Assembly (NCBI RefSeq): GCF_016863015.1
Contig: NZ_BOOB01000028.1
Location: 22,646-86,645 of the forward strand
Length of the DNA: 64,000 bases
Reading direction: 5' to 3'
Source of the DNA: Microbispora amethystogenes
GTDB taxonomy: Bacteria > Actinomycetota > Actinomycetes > Streptosporangiales > Streptosporangiaceae
Shown here one piece after another: positions 44,685-53,679 of the stretch. Under the pieces are notes generated by a model. It made no database searches. It worked only from the letters and a program-made list of their open reading frames with translations, and was not told the DNA's origin. The first letter of the stretch is position 1. The number at the start of each line of letters is the position of its first letter. A program made the position numbers and the translations under genes.

Positions 44685-45692
44685 TCAGACGCCGTAGCGC
44701 TCGGGTTTCGGCGTGCGGGACATGAGCAGCACGGCGGCCTCGCCGGGGGTCATGCCGTCGTGGACGACCCCCACGACCACCTCGGTGATCGGCATCTCCA
44801 CGTCGTGCTTCCTGGCCAGTTCGAGCACCGACTCGCACGACTTGACGCCCTCGGCGGTCTGCTTGGTGGCCGCGACGACCTCGGCCATCGTCATCCCGCG
44901 GCCCAGGTTCTCGCCGAAGGTCCGGTTGCGCGACAGCGGCGAGGTGCAGGTCGCGACGAGGTCGCCCATGCCGGCGAGGCCGGCGAAGGTGTGCTGGTCG
45001 GCGCCGAGCGCCGCGCCCAGCCGGGCGATCTCGGCGAGCCCGCGCGTCATGAGCGTCGCGCGCACGTTGTCGCCCAGGCCCATGCCGGCCGCGACGCCGA
45101 CGGCCAGCGCGATGACGTTCTTGACCGCGCCGCCGAGTTCGACGCCGACCACGTCCGGGTTCGTGTACGTCCGGAACCACGGCAGGTGGCACGCCTCCTG
45201 CAGCCGGTCGGCCACCTCCTCGTCGGCGCAGGCGACGACGGCCGCGGCGGGCTGCCGCCGGGCCAGCTCGGGGACCAGGTTGGGCCCGGAGACCACGGCC
45301 ACCCGGCTCTCCGGCACCTCCGCCACCTCGCAGGCGACCTCGCTCATCCGCTTGCAGGTGCCGAGTTCGACGCCCTTCATCAGGCTGACCAGCACGGCCC
45401 CGGGCGGGATGTGGCGCTTCCACTCCTGGAGGTTGGCGCGCAGCGTCTGGGACGGGACGGCGAGGACCACGAAGTCAGCGCCGTCCATCGCCTCGGCGGG
45501 GTCGGTCGTCGCGCGGAGGGTGTCGGGCAGCCGCGTCCCCGGCAGGTACTCCGGGTTCTCCCGGGTCTCGTTGATCGCGTCGACGATCTGCGCCCGCCTG
45601 CCCCACAGGGTGGGAGTGGTGCCCGCCTCGGCGAGGATCATCGCGAACGTGGTGCCCCACGAGCCCGTACCAAAAACAGCCGCCCTGGTCAC
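44685..45692 (-). CDS. gpsA: Glycerol-3-phosphate dehydrogenase [NAD(P)+]
   Basis: The protein (335 residues from GTG 45692) starts VTRAAVFGTGSWGTT, the NAD-binding loop, and has GAVKNVIALAVGVAAG with the catalytic lysine. It makes glycerol-3-phosphate for phospholipids. GTG codons at 45704 and 45701 are alternatives; GGAG lies 11 bases before 45692. It follows plsC in the same direction. Confidence 0.95.
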   Translation of the reverse strand: MTRAAVFGTGSWGTTFAMILAEAGTTPTLWGRRAQIVDAINETRENPEYLPGTRLPDTLRATTDPAEAMDGADFVVLAVPSQTLRANLQEWKRHIPPGAVLVSLMKGVELGTCKRMSEVACEVAEVPESRVAVVSGPNLVPELARRQPAAAVVACADEEVADRLQEACHLPWFRTYTNPDVVGVELGGAVKNVIALAVGVAAGMGLGDNVRATLMTRGLAEIARLGAALGADQHTFAGLAGMGDLVATCTSPLSRNRTFGENLGRGMTMAEVVAATKQTAEGVKSCESVLELARKHDVEMPITEVVVGVVHDGMTPGEAAVLLMSRTPKPERYGV

Positions 45693-45745
45693 TGGACGCA
45701 CCACTCCTCTTGCCTTGCCCGCTCACCCCTCACCGTACGCTCCGG

Positions 45746-46543
45746 TCAGCCGTTGGAGTCGTTCTTCGGGTCATAGGGGACCTCTGGCGCCTTCTCATCC
45801 CGAATCTCGGCGAGCAGGGCGGTGATGGCCGCCATGATGTCGGCGGTCGCGTCACGCAGGACCGAGCCGCGCAGCGGCTGCCCGGCGTACCGGGACAGGT
45901 CGACCGGCGGCCCGGCGAGCACGTGGAAGGTCGTGCGGGGCAGCAGGCGCGGCTTCTTCTCGCCGTACGGAAGCAGGTCCTGGGCGCCCCAGTGGGCGAT
46001 CGGGATGACCGGCACGCCGCTCGTGAGCGCCAGCCGGGCGACGCCGGTCTTGCCGGCCATCGGCCACATCTCGGGATCGCGGCTGATCGTGCCCTCGGGA
46101 TAGAACATGATGCAGGCGCCGTTGCGGAGCCGCTCCTCGGCGGTCTTGAGCGACCGGGTGGCCTCGGTGCTGTTGCGCTCGACCGGGATGGCCTGGAGCT
46201 GCCTGACGGCGCGGCCGAGGAGGGGCAGCCGGAAGAGGCCGGCCTTGGCCAGGATCGTCGGCCACCGCCCGTTGTTGTAGAGGTAGTGGGCGAGCAGCAC
46301 GGGGTCGGACCACGACAGGTGGTTGGCCGCGATGATCAGCCCCCCGGTGCGCGGGATGTTCTCCCCGCCGCGCCACTTCCGCCGTACGAACAGCCGGGAG
46401 ATCGGCTTGACGACGACGACCGCGAGCGCCTCCCACCGGCGGGGCGGCCGCCCGGCACGCCGGCTCACCTCCCCGCCGACAGGGCTGGCGGCGCGGGGCG
46501 CGGGAGTGCTCGGGTCGGGTGCGGGGTCGCTGGGGTGGCTCAC
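45746..46543 (-). CDS. 1-acyl-sn-glycerol-3-phosphate acyltransferase family protein
   Basis: The 265-residue protein has the acyltransferase motif NHLSWSD (H-x4-D) and FYPEGTIS. It adds an acyl chain in phospholipid synthesis, consistent with gpsA downstream. GTG 46543 follows GGAG. It is divergent from cofC. Confidence 0.92.
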   Translation of the reverse strand: MSHPSDPAPDPSTPAPRAASPVGGEVSRRAGRPPRRWEALAVVVVKPISRLFVRRKWRGGENIPRTGGLIIAANHLSWSDPVLLAHYLYNNGRWPTILAKAGLFRLPLLGRAVRQLQAIPVERNSTEATRSLKTAEERLRNGACIMFYPEGTISRDPEMWPMAGKTGVARLALTSGVPVIPIAHWGAQDLLPYGEKKPRLLPRTTFHVLAGPPVDLSRYAGQPLRGSVLRDATADIMAAITALLAEIRDEKAPEVPYDPKNDSNG

Positions 46544-46621
46544 AAGGTCTCCAAAATCACCAGAATCCGGGACAAGTCTCCCGGTTGGCCATGCGCGATG
46601 TCGAGGCGGGATGCTACAACC

Positions 46622-47266
46622 ATGCCCCTGGTGCGATGGTCAATTGTGGTTCCGGTGAAGACCCTGATCCGGGCCAAGACGCGGCTCGCCGCCGCGGCGG
46701 GGCCGCACCGGGCCGACCTGGCGGTGGCGGTCGCCTGCGACACCGTGGCGGCCGCGCTGCGCTGCCGCCTCGTGGCGCGGGTGGTGGTCGTGACGGCCGA
46801 CCCGCTGCCCGCGCGGCGGCTGGCCGCCCTGGGCGCCCAGGTGGTGACCGATCCCGACCGGGGGCTGAACACGGCCCTGCGGACCGGCGCGGAGGAGGCC
46901 GTACGGCTCGCGCCGGGCGACGCCGTCGGCGCCCTGCAGGCCGACCTGCCCGCCCTGCGGCCCGCGGAGCTGGAGACGGTGCTCGGGGCCGCGCCGGAGT
47001 TCGACCAGGCGTTCGTCCCCGACGCCGCCGAGGTGGGCACCACGTTCTACGGCGTACGGCCCGGCGTGCCCTTCCGGCCCGGGTTCGGCGGCGAGTCACG
47101 GGCCCGGCACCTTTCACGGGGGGCCAAGGAACTGGCCCCGCCCGAGATCGCCTCGGTGCGCCGGGACGTCGACACGATCGAGGACCTGCGCGAGGCCCTC
47201 GCCCTCGGAGTCGGCCCGGCGACCGCCGAGGTCGCGGCCCGGATCCTCGGCGGCACGCTCCGCTGA
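46622..47266 (+). CDS. cofC: 2-phospho-L-lactate / phosphoenolpyruvate guanylyltransferase
   Basis: The 214-residue protein starts MPLVRWSIVVPVKTLIRAKTR and has LQADLPALRPAEL and FGGESRARHL, the CofC/FbiD pattern. It activates the phospholactate or phosphoenolpyruvate unit for coenzyme F420, pointing to an F420-making actinomycete. ATG 46622 is divergent from the acyltransferase gene. Confidence 0.93.
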   Translation: MPLVRWSIVVPVKTLIRAKTRLAAAAGPHRADLAVAVACDTVAAALRCRLVARVVVVTADPLPARRLAALGAQVVTDPDRGLNTALRTGAEEAVRLAPGDAVGALQADLPALRPAELETVLGAAPEFDQAFVPDAAEVGTTFYGVRPGVPFRPGFGGESRARHLSRGAKELAPPEIASVRRDVDTIEDLREALALGVGPATAEVAARILGGTLR

Positions 47267-47282
47267 CGCCCCGGAACGGAGA

Positions 47283-47321
47283 GGGCGGTCACGCCGAGCC
47301 CCCGCTCCGGCATGACCGCCC
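47283..47321. terminator. Terminator between cofC and the DHA2 pump
   Basis: GGGCGGTCA (47283-47291) and TGACCGCCC (47313-47321) form a 9-bp stem between convergent genes. Confidence 0.6.
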
Positions 47322-47346
47322 GCGACGCCGTCGTGCCCGTTGGTCG

Positions 47347-48825
47347 CTAGTGCGCCGCCTCCGCGTTCTCGCGGGCGTGCCTGGGCAGGAGGAACGCCAC
47401 CGCGAACGTCACGACGAGCATCCCGGCGACGACCCAGAGGGTGACCTTCATGGCCTGGTCGAAGCTCGCGGCGGTGGGCAGGTCGCCGAGCAGGTCGAAG
47501 AAGATCGTGCCGAGCAGGGCCACGCCGAAGGCGTTGCCCAGCTGCTGCACCGCGGTCAGCGTGCCGGAGGCCGAGCCGGTCTCGTGCTCCTCCACCCCGG
47601 CCAGGACGATGTCGAAGAACGGCGACATCAGCATGCCCATGCCGACCCCGCTGACCAGCAGGGCGGGAACGAGCTGCCAGGGGTTCACCTGCGTCCCGGT
47701 GATGGTCAGCGTGAGCAGGACGCCGAGGACCCCCAGCGTCATGACCAGCGTGCCGAGGTGCAGCAGCCTGCGCCCGAGCTTCTGCAGCGGCTGGGCGACC
47801 CCGAAGCCGACGATCATTCCGGCGGACCACGGGACCAGCACCAGGCCGGCCTTCAGCGCGGAGTAGTGCAGCCCGATCTGGCAGTAGAGGTTGAAGGCCA
47901 GCATGAACCCGGCCATGCCGGAGAAGAACACCATCCCGGTGAACAGGCCACCGGTGAACGCGCGCTTGCGGAACAGGCTCGGCACGATCAGCGGGTCGCC
48001 GCCCGCGCGGCTCCTGCGGGACTGGAACCATCCGAAGGCGGCGAAGACCACCACCGATGCGGCCAGCATGACGAAGGCCCACACCGGCCAGTCGTGCTCA
48101 CGCCCCTGCACGAGGGGGTAGATCACCAGGAAGCCGCCCACGGAGGCGAGCACGACGCCGCCCAGGTCGAGCCGCAGCGGGTGCGGCGACCGCGACTCGG
48201 GCAGGAAGCGCAGACCGGCGGCCAGCGCGGCGAGGCCGAGCGGCAGGTTGACCAGGAAGATCATGCGCCAGCCGGTGCCCCAGTAGTCGGCCTCCACGAG
48301 CCAGCCGGCCAGGATCGGGCCGCCCACGGCGGACAGGCCCATGATCGGCCCGAACATGCCGAACGCCTTGCCCATCTCGGCCGGCGGGAACATCTCCTTG
48401 ATCATGCCGAGCCCCTGGGGCAGCATGACCGCGCCGAACAGGCCCTGCACCACCCGGGCCCCGATGAGCATCTCGGGCGACTGCGCGACGGCACACAGCA
48501 GGGAGCCCGCGGTGAAGCCGGCGGCCCCGATCAGGAACATCCGCTTGCGCCCGAAGATGTCCCCCAGCCGGCCGCCGGTGATCAGGCCCACGGCCATGGC
48601 CAGCGTGTAGGCGGCACCCAGCCACTGGATGACCGACTCCGACCCGCCCAGGTCGGCGCGCATGCTCGGCGCCGCGATGTTGGTGACCATCGCGTCGAGC
48701 AGATCCATGATCTCCGCCGCGAGGACCACGAAGAGCGCGGCCCAGCGCCACCGGTACGCGGGCGCCTCGTCCACCGGCGCCTCGCCCACTGGCTCGGACG
48801 CCGCGGTGCTGACGGTGTTCGCCAT
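47347..48825 (-). CDS. MFS drug efflux transporter, DHA2 (EmrB/QacA) type
   Basis: The protein (492 residues from ATG 48825) has about 14 membrane segments, ALFVVLAAEIMDLLDAMVTNIAAPSM in segment 1 and GGRLGDIFGRKRMFLIGA as the MFS loop. It probably expels toxic or antibiotic compounds with protons. AAGGAGGGG precedes the chosen ATG. Upstream lie several operator-like palindromes and a divergent TetR gene, so it is likely an inducible pump. Confidence 0.92.
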   Translation of the reverse strand: MANTVSTAASEPVGEAPVDEAPAYRWRWAALFVVLAAEIMDLLDAMVTNIAAPSMRADLGGSESVIQWLGAAYTLAMAVGLITGGRLGDIFGRKRMFLIGAAGFTAGSLLCAVAQSPEMLIGARVVQGLFGAVMLPQGLGMIKEMFPPAEMGKAFGMFGPIMGLSAVGGPILAGWLVEADYWGTGWRMIFLVNLPLGLAALAAGLRFLPESRSPHPLRLDLGGVVLASVGGFLVIYPLVQGREHDWPVWAFVMLAASVVVFAAFGWFQSRRSRAGGDPLIVPSLFRKRAFTGGLFTGMVFFSGMAGFMLAFNLYCQIGLHYSALKAGLVLVPWSAGMIVGFGVAQPLQKLGRRLLHLGTLVMTLGVLGVLLTLTITGTQVNPWQLVPALLVSGVGMGMLMSPFFDIVLAGVEEHETGSASGTLTAVQQLGNAFGVALLGTIFFDLLGDLPTAASFDQAMKVTLWVVAGMLVVTFAVAFLLPRHARENAEAAH

Positions 48826-48843
48826 CACCCCTCCTTGAGTTTC

Positions 48844-48979
48844 TGAACACTGTTCACCAATAACTGAGCGCTGTTCTATCATTGAACATCGTTCAGTACA
48901 AAGTCCGCTGTTCTCAAGATATATCTCGTCCGGCCTCGACACAAGATATATCTCGTTCGAAGAGCGGTGTTCGCTGAAC
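48844..48979. promoter_or_regulatory. Operator-rich divergent region of DHA2 pump and TetR gene
   Basis: TGAACACTGTTCA (48844-48856) is a perfect palindrome; TGAAC-ATC-GTTCA (48883-48895) is related, and GTTC-GCT-GAAC (48969-48979) shows the same half-sites reversed. Between them CAAGATATATCTCGT occurs twice (48915-48929, 48942-48956), 27 bp apart, with the palindrome AGATATATCT. Two kinds of site suggest two repressors; TetR is one candidate. Confidence 0.6.
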
Positions 48980-49024
48980 GGGAGCGGTGTTCACTACCAT
49001 GAGCGTGAGAGTGGGAGGTTCTCG

Positions 49025-49750
49025 TTGACGCAGCCCGACATGCCGACCCCGCCGTGGGAACGCCCGCCGAAGCGGCGCAGGCCGCCCAGGGTGCCCCTGA
49101 GCCGGGAGCGCATCGTGGACGCCGCGTACGCCGTCCTCGACCGCGAGGGCTACGACGGGCTGAGCATGCGCCAGGTGGCCGCGGAGCTGCACGTCGCCGT
49201 CTCGGCGCTGTACGTCCACGTGCGGGACAAGGACGAGCTGCTGCGGCTGATGTACAACCGGCTGTTCGACGGTTACGAGCTGCCCGACCCCGATCCCGAG
49301 CACTGGCGGGAGCAACTCAGGAACTTCGCCCGTCAGGGCAGGAAGCGCCTGCTCAGTCACCGGGACATGGCGAAGATCTCGATGGCCCACATCCCCTTCA
49401 CCCCGGAGCTGCTCCCCCACGTCGAACGGCTGCTGGCGATGTTCGTCGCGGCCGGGCTGCCGAAGAAGGTCGTCGCCATCGCGGGCGACCTGCTGTCGAC
49501 GTACATGGACGGGTTCGTGCTGGAGGAGAGCCTCTGGCGGGACCGCTATCCCGAGAGCGGCGGAGCGGCTCCGGAGAAGATGCGCGAGGAGATCCAGGGC
49601 TACTTCGCCTCGCTGCCGCCGGACCGGTTCCCGAACCTGGTGGAGCTCGCCGACGTCATGGTGGACGAGTCGAACGACTACCGCTTCGAACTCGGCCTGG
49701 AGATCATCCTGCGCGGCATCGCCTCCTACGTCGGCGAGCCGGACGACTAG
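49025..49750 (+). CDS. TetR-family regulator (TetR_C_1-like)
   Basis: The 241-residue protein has a long basic N-terminus, a helix-turn-helix (about 25-70, LSMRQVAAELHVAVSALYVHVRDKDELL) and a C-terminal domain like tetracycline repressors. TTG at 49025 follows GGGAGG. It is divergent from the DHA2 pump and likely represses it through TGAAC-type palindromes. Its stop overlaps the convergent MFS stop by four bases. Confidence 0.9.
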   Translation: MTQPDMPTPPWERPPKRRRPPRVPLSRERIVDAAYAVLDREGYDGLSMRQVAAELHVAVSALYVHVRDKDELLRLMYNRLFDGYELPDPDPEHWREQLRNFARQGRKRLLSHRDMAKISMAHIPFTPELLPHVERLLAMFVAAGLPKKVVAIAGDLLSTYMDGFVLEESLWRDRYPESGGAAPEKMREEIQGYFASLPPDRFPNLVELADVMVDESNDYRFELGLEIILRGIASYVGEPDD

Positions 49751-51006
49751 TCCCGGCCCAGCCGTCGGATGCCCGGCGCCAGCAGGATCGGCACGTGCGC
49801 GAGCGCGTACGCGCCGCAGGCCGTCCAGAACGCCACGCGCACCCCGGCGAGCTGCCCGAGCGTGCCGGCCAGCAGGCCGCCGAGCGGCGCCGGGCCCCAC
49901 ATGAGGAACCGCATGGTGGCGCTCAGGCGGCCGAGCAGGTGCGGCGGGCAGATCGACTGACGGTAGGTCCCCTGCGCCACGGAGAAGACGGTCGTCGCCA
50001 CGCCACTGACCGCGAGGGCCGCCGGGAAGATCAGCAGGCGCGCGCCTCCCGCGGTGAACACGAGCGGAGGGATGAAGAGCGTGGCCGCCAGCGCCGACGC
50101 GTACATGGCCCGGCCCGTGCCCATCCTGGCGACGGCTCTCGGGGCGAGCCAGGCGCCGAACACCCCGCCGGCCGCGCCCGCCGACAGCAGCGTGCCGTAC
50201 GCGCCCGGGGACACGCCGACCTCGCGGACGAGGTACAGCGGCACCGTGGCCGACCACAGGCCGAACGACGTCATCGTCAGCGCCCCGACCATGGCGACGC
50301 GGCGCAGGACGGGCTGCCCGAGGACGAACCGGAGCCCTTCGGCGATCTCGGACCGCAGCCCGCCCCGAGCCGCCTCGCCGCGCCCCTCGAACTGTTCACC
50401 GGCCTCCCCGCGCCGCTCGTCCGTCCGTACGCGGACGAGCAGCAGCGCGGATCCGACGTAGCTGAGGGCGTCGGCGACGACCGCCGCGGGCGCGGTGAGC
50501 GCCTGGACCAGCCACCCGCCGATCGCGGGGCCGGACAGTTCGGCGACCGAGATGTTCGCGGCCAGCACCCCGTGCCCGCGGGCGAGGCCCTGCGGGCCCA
50601 CGATCGCGGGAAGGTAGCTCTGGTGCGCCACGTCGAAGAAGACCGTGCACACCCCGGTCAGCAGGGCCACCGCGTACATCTGCGGAAGTCCGAGCACGCC
50701 GGCCGCCGCGGCGGCGGGAATCGACAGCAGCGCCGCCGCGCGGACCACGTCGGCCGCGACCAGCACCGGACGGCGCGGCATCCGGTCGACCCAGGCTCCG
50801 GCGGGCAGCCCGACGAGCAGGAAGGCCAGCATCTCCGCGGCGGTGAGCAGACCCACCTGGAACGGGCTCGCGCGCAGGGTGATCGCCGCCGTGAGCGGCA
50901 GGGCGACCAGGGAGACCTGGCTGCCGATCTTGCTGATCGCGTCGGCGCCGGCGTAGCGCCGGAAGTCCCGGGCACGCCACAGGCTCCCGCTCGCCGTCGT
51001 GGTCAC
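49747..51006 (-). CDS. MFS transporter
   Basis: The 419-residue protein has about 12 membrane segments and the MFS loop PAGAWVDRMPRRPVLVAAD. It resembles macrolide-type or EntS-like exporters. GTG 51006. It shares a CTAG with the TetR stop. Substrate unknown. Confidence 0.9.
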   Translation of the reverse strand: MTTTASGSLWRARDFRRYAGADAISKIGSQVSLVALPLTAAITLRASPFQVGLLTAAEMLAFLLVGLPAGAWVDRMPRRPVLVAADVVRAAALLSIPAAAAAGVLGLPQMYAVALLTGVCTVFFDVAHQSYLPAIVGPQGLARGHGVLAANISVAELSGPAIGGWLVQALTAPAAVVADALSYVGSALLLVRVRTDERRGEAGEQFEGRGEAARGGLRSEIAEGLRFVLGQPVLRRVAMVGALTMTSFGLWSATVPLYLVREVGVSPGAYGTLLSAGAAGGVFGAWLAPRAVARMGTGRAMYASALAATLFIPPLVFTAGGARLLIFPAALAVSGVATTVFSVAQGTYRQSICPPHLLGRLSATMRFLMWGPAPLGGLLAGTLGQLAGVRVAFWTACGAYALAHVPILLAPGIRRLGRD

Positions 51007-51086
51007 GCCGGCGATGCTGGCACCCGCGCGATCAGGGCGTCAAAGGAGTTTCGCGACGGTTCGGGCGGCGGCGATAGGCTGACGAC

Positions 51087-51335
51087 GTGCGGGTGACGGT
51101 GCAGGCGACGGTGCGGAGCTTCTCTCCGGAGAGCCGGTCGGGCGTGGTCTTCCTCGACGACGGCACCCGCGTCCCCTTCGACGGCGAGGCGTTCGACGCC
51201 GGGCCGCTGCGCCGTCTGCGCCCCGGCCAGCGGGTCGCCCTCGTCATGGCGGACGGCCGGGTCTCCTACCTCACGTTGTCGACCTTCCCCGTGCCCGGAG
51301 AAGGGGACCTCGTGGTTGACACCGGGCGGGTTTGA
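51087..51335 (+). CDS. Small OB-fold/cold-shock-like protein
   Basis: The 82-residue protein reads MRVTVQATVRSFSPESRSGV, then FLDDGTRVPFDGEAFDAG and LRRLRPGQRVALVM. The beta pattern resembles a cold-shock/OB fold, but the RNA-binding aromatic motifs are not clear. TAGGCT (51075-51080) with a 6-base gap to GTG 51087 suggests leaderless expression. It is divergent from the MFS gene. Confidence 0.7.
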   Translation: MRVTVQATVRSFSPESRSGVVFLDDGTRVPFDGEAFDAGPLRRLRPGQRVALVMADGRVSYLTLSTFPVPGEGDLVVDTGRV

Positions 51336-51762
51336 CCGGACGCCCTGGCCAGGGGTCTACTGGAATCACAGGCACCTCGTTCGGTGAGGCGTCTGCGCGG
51401 ACACAGGCCACTGACCCTCCTCGTCGAGAGACGTCCCGGGTCAGGACAGGTCTCCCCGGCTTAAGGGGTGACCCCAAGTGGCTTCCCCGTCGCGGGGATC
51501 ACGCCGCGCAGTGCCGAAGCTCTTACGTGAGGGGTGCGCACTGTTCACGACGCCGTACGGCGAGGGGCGCGGTCGCCGCCCCCACGACCCTGAGGAGGTG
51601 GTCGGGATGAGTTCCGGCAGTAGTCCGCAACCAATCCATCCCGTCACCTGCCCCGGCACGACGCGGGGCTCCCGCGTCGTCGAGGCGGCTCCCGCCCGCT
51701 GTCACGCCAGGTGACGGGTTCTCATCCGTGCCGGACGCCCGGCACGAGACAGGAGGTCCGTC
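51336..51762. other. 427-bp non-coding stretch with many hairpins
   Basis: No well-supported gene is seen. The region contains CTGACCC/GGGTCAG arms (51411-51444), GGGGTGACCCC, a CCCC-GGGG hairpin, an 11-bp long-range stem CCCGTCACCTG (51640-51650) with CAGGTGACGGG (51708-51718) enclosing a 10-bp stem ACGACGCGGG/CCCGCGTCGT (51658-51680), and CGTGCCGG/CCGGCACG close to the next gene. It may be a structured leader RNA for the small gene at 51763. Confidence 0.5.
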
Positions 51763-51945
51763 ATGACGATCACGATCACCGTTCCGTACGGGCTGCCGCA
51801 GACCCTGGTCAGGGCTGCTCGCGCCCTGTTCCCCGTCCTGGTGCCGCTGGCTCTCGCTTTGGTGGGCGGCGCCGACGCGGGAGTCGGCCTCGTCGTGGGG
51901 CTGGAGATCGGGCTGCTGGTCCTCCGGCGCCTGCTGGGGACGTGA
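51763..51945 (+). CDS. Tiny hydrophobic membrane protein
   Basis: The 60-residue protein begins MTITITVPYGLPQTLVRAAR and has one or two hydrophobic segments (about 22-55). AGGAGGT lies five bases before ATG 51763, a strong ribosome site. I do not recognise the family. It follows a heavily structured leader and is convergent with the ECF42-like sigma gene. It could be a small membrane modulator; no function is claimed. Confidence 0.6.
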   Translation: MTITITVPYGLPQTLVRAARALFPVLVPLALALVGGADAGVGLVVGLEIGLLVLRRLLGT

Positions 51946-51993
51946 GAGGAACCGGGCTCCTGGCGCCCGCCGGCGGCGAGCGTCCGGAGGGGG

Positions 51994-53208
51994 CTATGCC
52001 CTGACCCGACCGGCCCGGGACTCCAGGTAACGCTGCTCGGCGATGCTGGCGGTGGACCTGGCGGCGCGCCGGTAGTGCTCGTACGCCCCGGCCGTGTCGC
52101 CGGTCTTCTCCAGCAGATGCGCGCGCACGGACAGCAGCCGGTGATGCCCGGCCATCCGCTCGTCACCGTCCAGGGTGGCCAGCAGGGCGAGCCCGGCCTG
52201 CGGCCCCTCGGTCTCGGCGAGCGCGATCGCCCGGTTGAGGGTGACCATCGGGTTGGGCGCGATCCGCTCGAGGATCAGATACAGGGCGTGCACCTGCGGC
52301 CAGTCGGTCTCCTCGGCCGTGGCCGCGTCGGCGTGCGTGGCGGCGATGGCGGCCTGCAGCTGGTAGGGCCCCAGCGCCGAGCCGGCCAGCGACGCCTTGA
52401 CCAGCTCGACGCCCTTGTCGATCAGCCCCCGGTCCCACTTCGTCCGGTCCTGCTCGTCCAGCGGCACCAGGTCGCCGGCCGGCGTCGTACGGGCCTCCCG
52501 GCGGGCGTGGGTCAGCAGCATCAGCGCGAGCAGCCCGGTCACCTCGCCGTCCTCGGGCATCTGGGCGTGCACCATTCCGGTCAGCCGGATCGCCTCGTGC
52601 GCGAGGTCGGCGCGGTGCAGTTCCCTGCCGGAGGAGGCGGTGTAGCCCTCGTTGAAGATCAGGTAGAGCACGTGCAGGACGACTTGGAGCCGCTCCTGGA
52701 GCTCCGCGCCGGCCGGCAGGCTGAACGAGCTGCCGGCCGCCCTGACGCGCTGCTTGGCCCGGCTGATCCTGGCCGCCATCGTGGCCTCCGGGACCAGGAA
52801 CGCGCGGGCGATCTCGGCGGTGGTCAGGCCGCCGACCGCGCGCAGCGTCAGGGCGATCTGGGAGGCCGCGGTCAGCGTGGGATGGCAGCACAGGAACAGC
52901 AGGACGAGCGTGTCGTCGGTGTCCGGCACGTCCTCCGGCGGCGCCTCGACGGCGGCCGTCGCCGACTCGCGCTCGCGGCGCGCGTGGTCGCTGCGCAGCT
53001 GGTCGATGAGCCGCCGGGACGCGACGGTCAGCAGCCAGCCGCGCGGGTTGCCCGGCACTCCCTCGGCCGGCCACTGCACGGCGGCGGCGAGGACGGCCTC
53101 CTGCACGGCGTCCTCGCACCCCTCGAACTGGCCCTGCCGGCGTACCAGCGCGCCGAGGACCTGCGGCGTGAGCTCACGCAGCAGGTCCTCGATGGCCGGT
53201 GCCGTCAT
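51994..53208 (-). CDS. ECF42-like sigma factor with C-terminal TPR-like extension
   Basis: The 404-residue protein has sigma regions 2 and 4 (about 8-75 and 100-160, AVGGLTTAEIARAFLVPEATMAARISRAKQ) and a long helical C-terminal extension (about 180-400) with LYLIFNEGYTAS and TLNRAIALAETEGP, typical of the ECF42 group (DUF6596). These sigma factors act with DGPF/YciI proteins rather than anti-sigma factors. Its GTG/ATG start overlaps the yciI stop by four bases. Confidence 0.92.
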   Translation of the reverse strand: MTAPAIEDLLRELTPQVLGALVRRQGQFEGCEDAVQEAVLAAAVQWPAEGVPGNPRGWLLTVASRRLIDQLRSDHARRERESATAAVEAPPEDVPDTDDTLVLLFLCCHPTLTAASQIALTLRAVGGLTTAEIARAFLVPEATMAARISRAKQRVRAAGSSFSLPAGAELQERLQVVLHVLYLIFNEGYTASSGRELHRADLAHEAIRLTGMVHAQMPEDGEVTGLLALMLLTHARREARTTPAGDLVPLDEQDRTKWDRGLIDKGVELVKASLAGSALGPYQLQAAIAATHADAATAEETDWPQVHALYLILERIAPNPMVTLNRAIALAETEGPQAGLALLATLDGDERMAGHHRLLSVRAHLLEKTGDTAGAYEHYRRAARSTASIAEQRYLESRAGRVRA

Positions 53209-53576
53209 GCCTCCAATTGTCCGTCGGCGAACATGACCTGCCGCACCTCGATCCCGAGACCCTCGATCGCGGCGTCCGGGATCCGCGCCGCCAGCTCGAT
53301 CGCCCGATCCTTGTTCTCGCAGTCGACCAGGTAGAAGCCGCCCAGATACTCCTTGGCCTCCAGGAAGGGGCCGTCGGTGACCACCGTCCGGCCGTCGCGC
53401 ACGGACACCACCGCGGCCTGCGACGGGTCGGCCAGCGCCTGCGTGGTGATCAGCTCGCCGGACTGCTTCAGCTCCTCGATGAACCTGCCGTGACCCGCGC
53501 CGATCGCCGCCCTCTCCTCGTCGGTCAGCGCGTCCAGCACGGCCGGGTTGATGTGCATGCCGATCAGGAACTTCAT
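53205..53576 (-). CDS. YciI/DGPF-domain protein
   Basis: The 123-residue protein has the DGPF motif in VVTDGPFLEAKEYLGGFYLVD. In ECF42 systems such proteins lie beside and under control of the sigma factor. ATG 53576 follows GAGGAGAACGAG. It is translationally coupled to the sigma gene. Its function (possible catalytic or sensor role) is unknown. Confidence 0.92.
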   Translation of the reverse strand: MKFLIGMHINPAVLDALTDEERAAIGAGHGRFIEELKQSGELITTQALADPSQAAVVSVRDGRTVVTDGPFLEAKEYLGGFYLVDCENKDRAIELAARIPDAAIEGLGIEVRQVMFADGQLEA

Positions 53577-53624
53577 CTCGTTCTCCTCAGGTTCGCGAGC
53601 CTCCACCGAGCCCGTCCACCGGTT

Positions 53625-53652
53625 GGTCGGAGCCGCCGCCGCCGTCTTGACA
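53625..53652 (-). promoter_or_regulatory. Possible ECF42 promoter of yciI
   Basis: On the minus strand TGTCAA (53652-53647) and CCGACC (53630-53625) are 16 bp apart, about 50 bases upstream of the start. They resemble the TGTCGA/CGA-type promoter I recall for ECF42 sigma factors. Weak match. Confidence 0.3.
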
Positions 53653-53679
53653 CCTGCCCGGGTCGAAAAACTCCCCGCC

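Noticed and set aside
51478..51714. 78-codon plus-strand frame in the structured stretch
   Set aside because: No good ribosome site, and long inverted repeats explain the region better.
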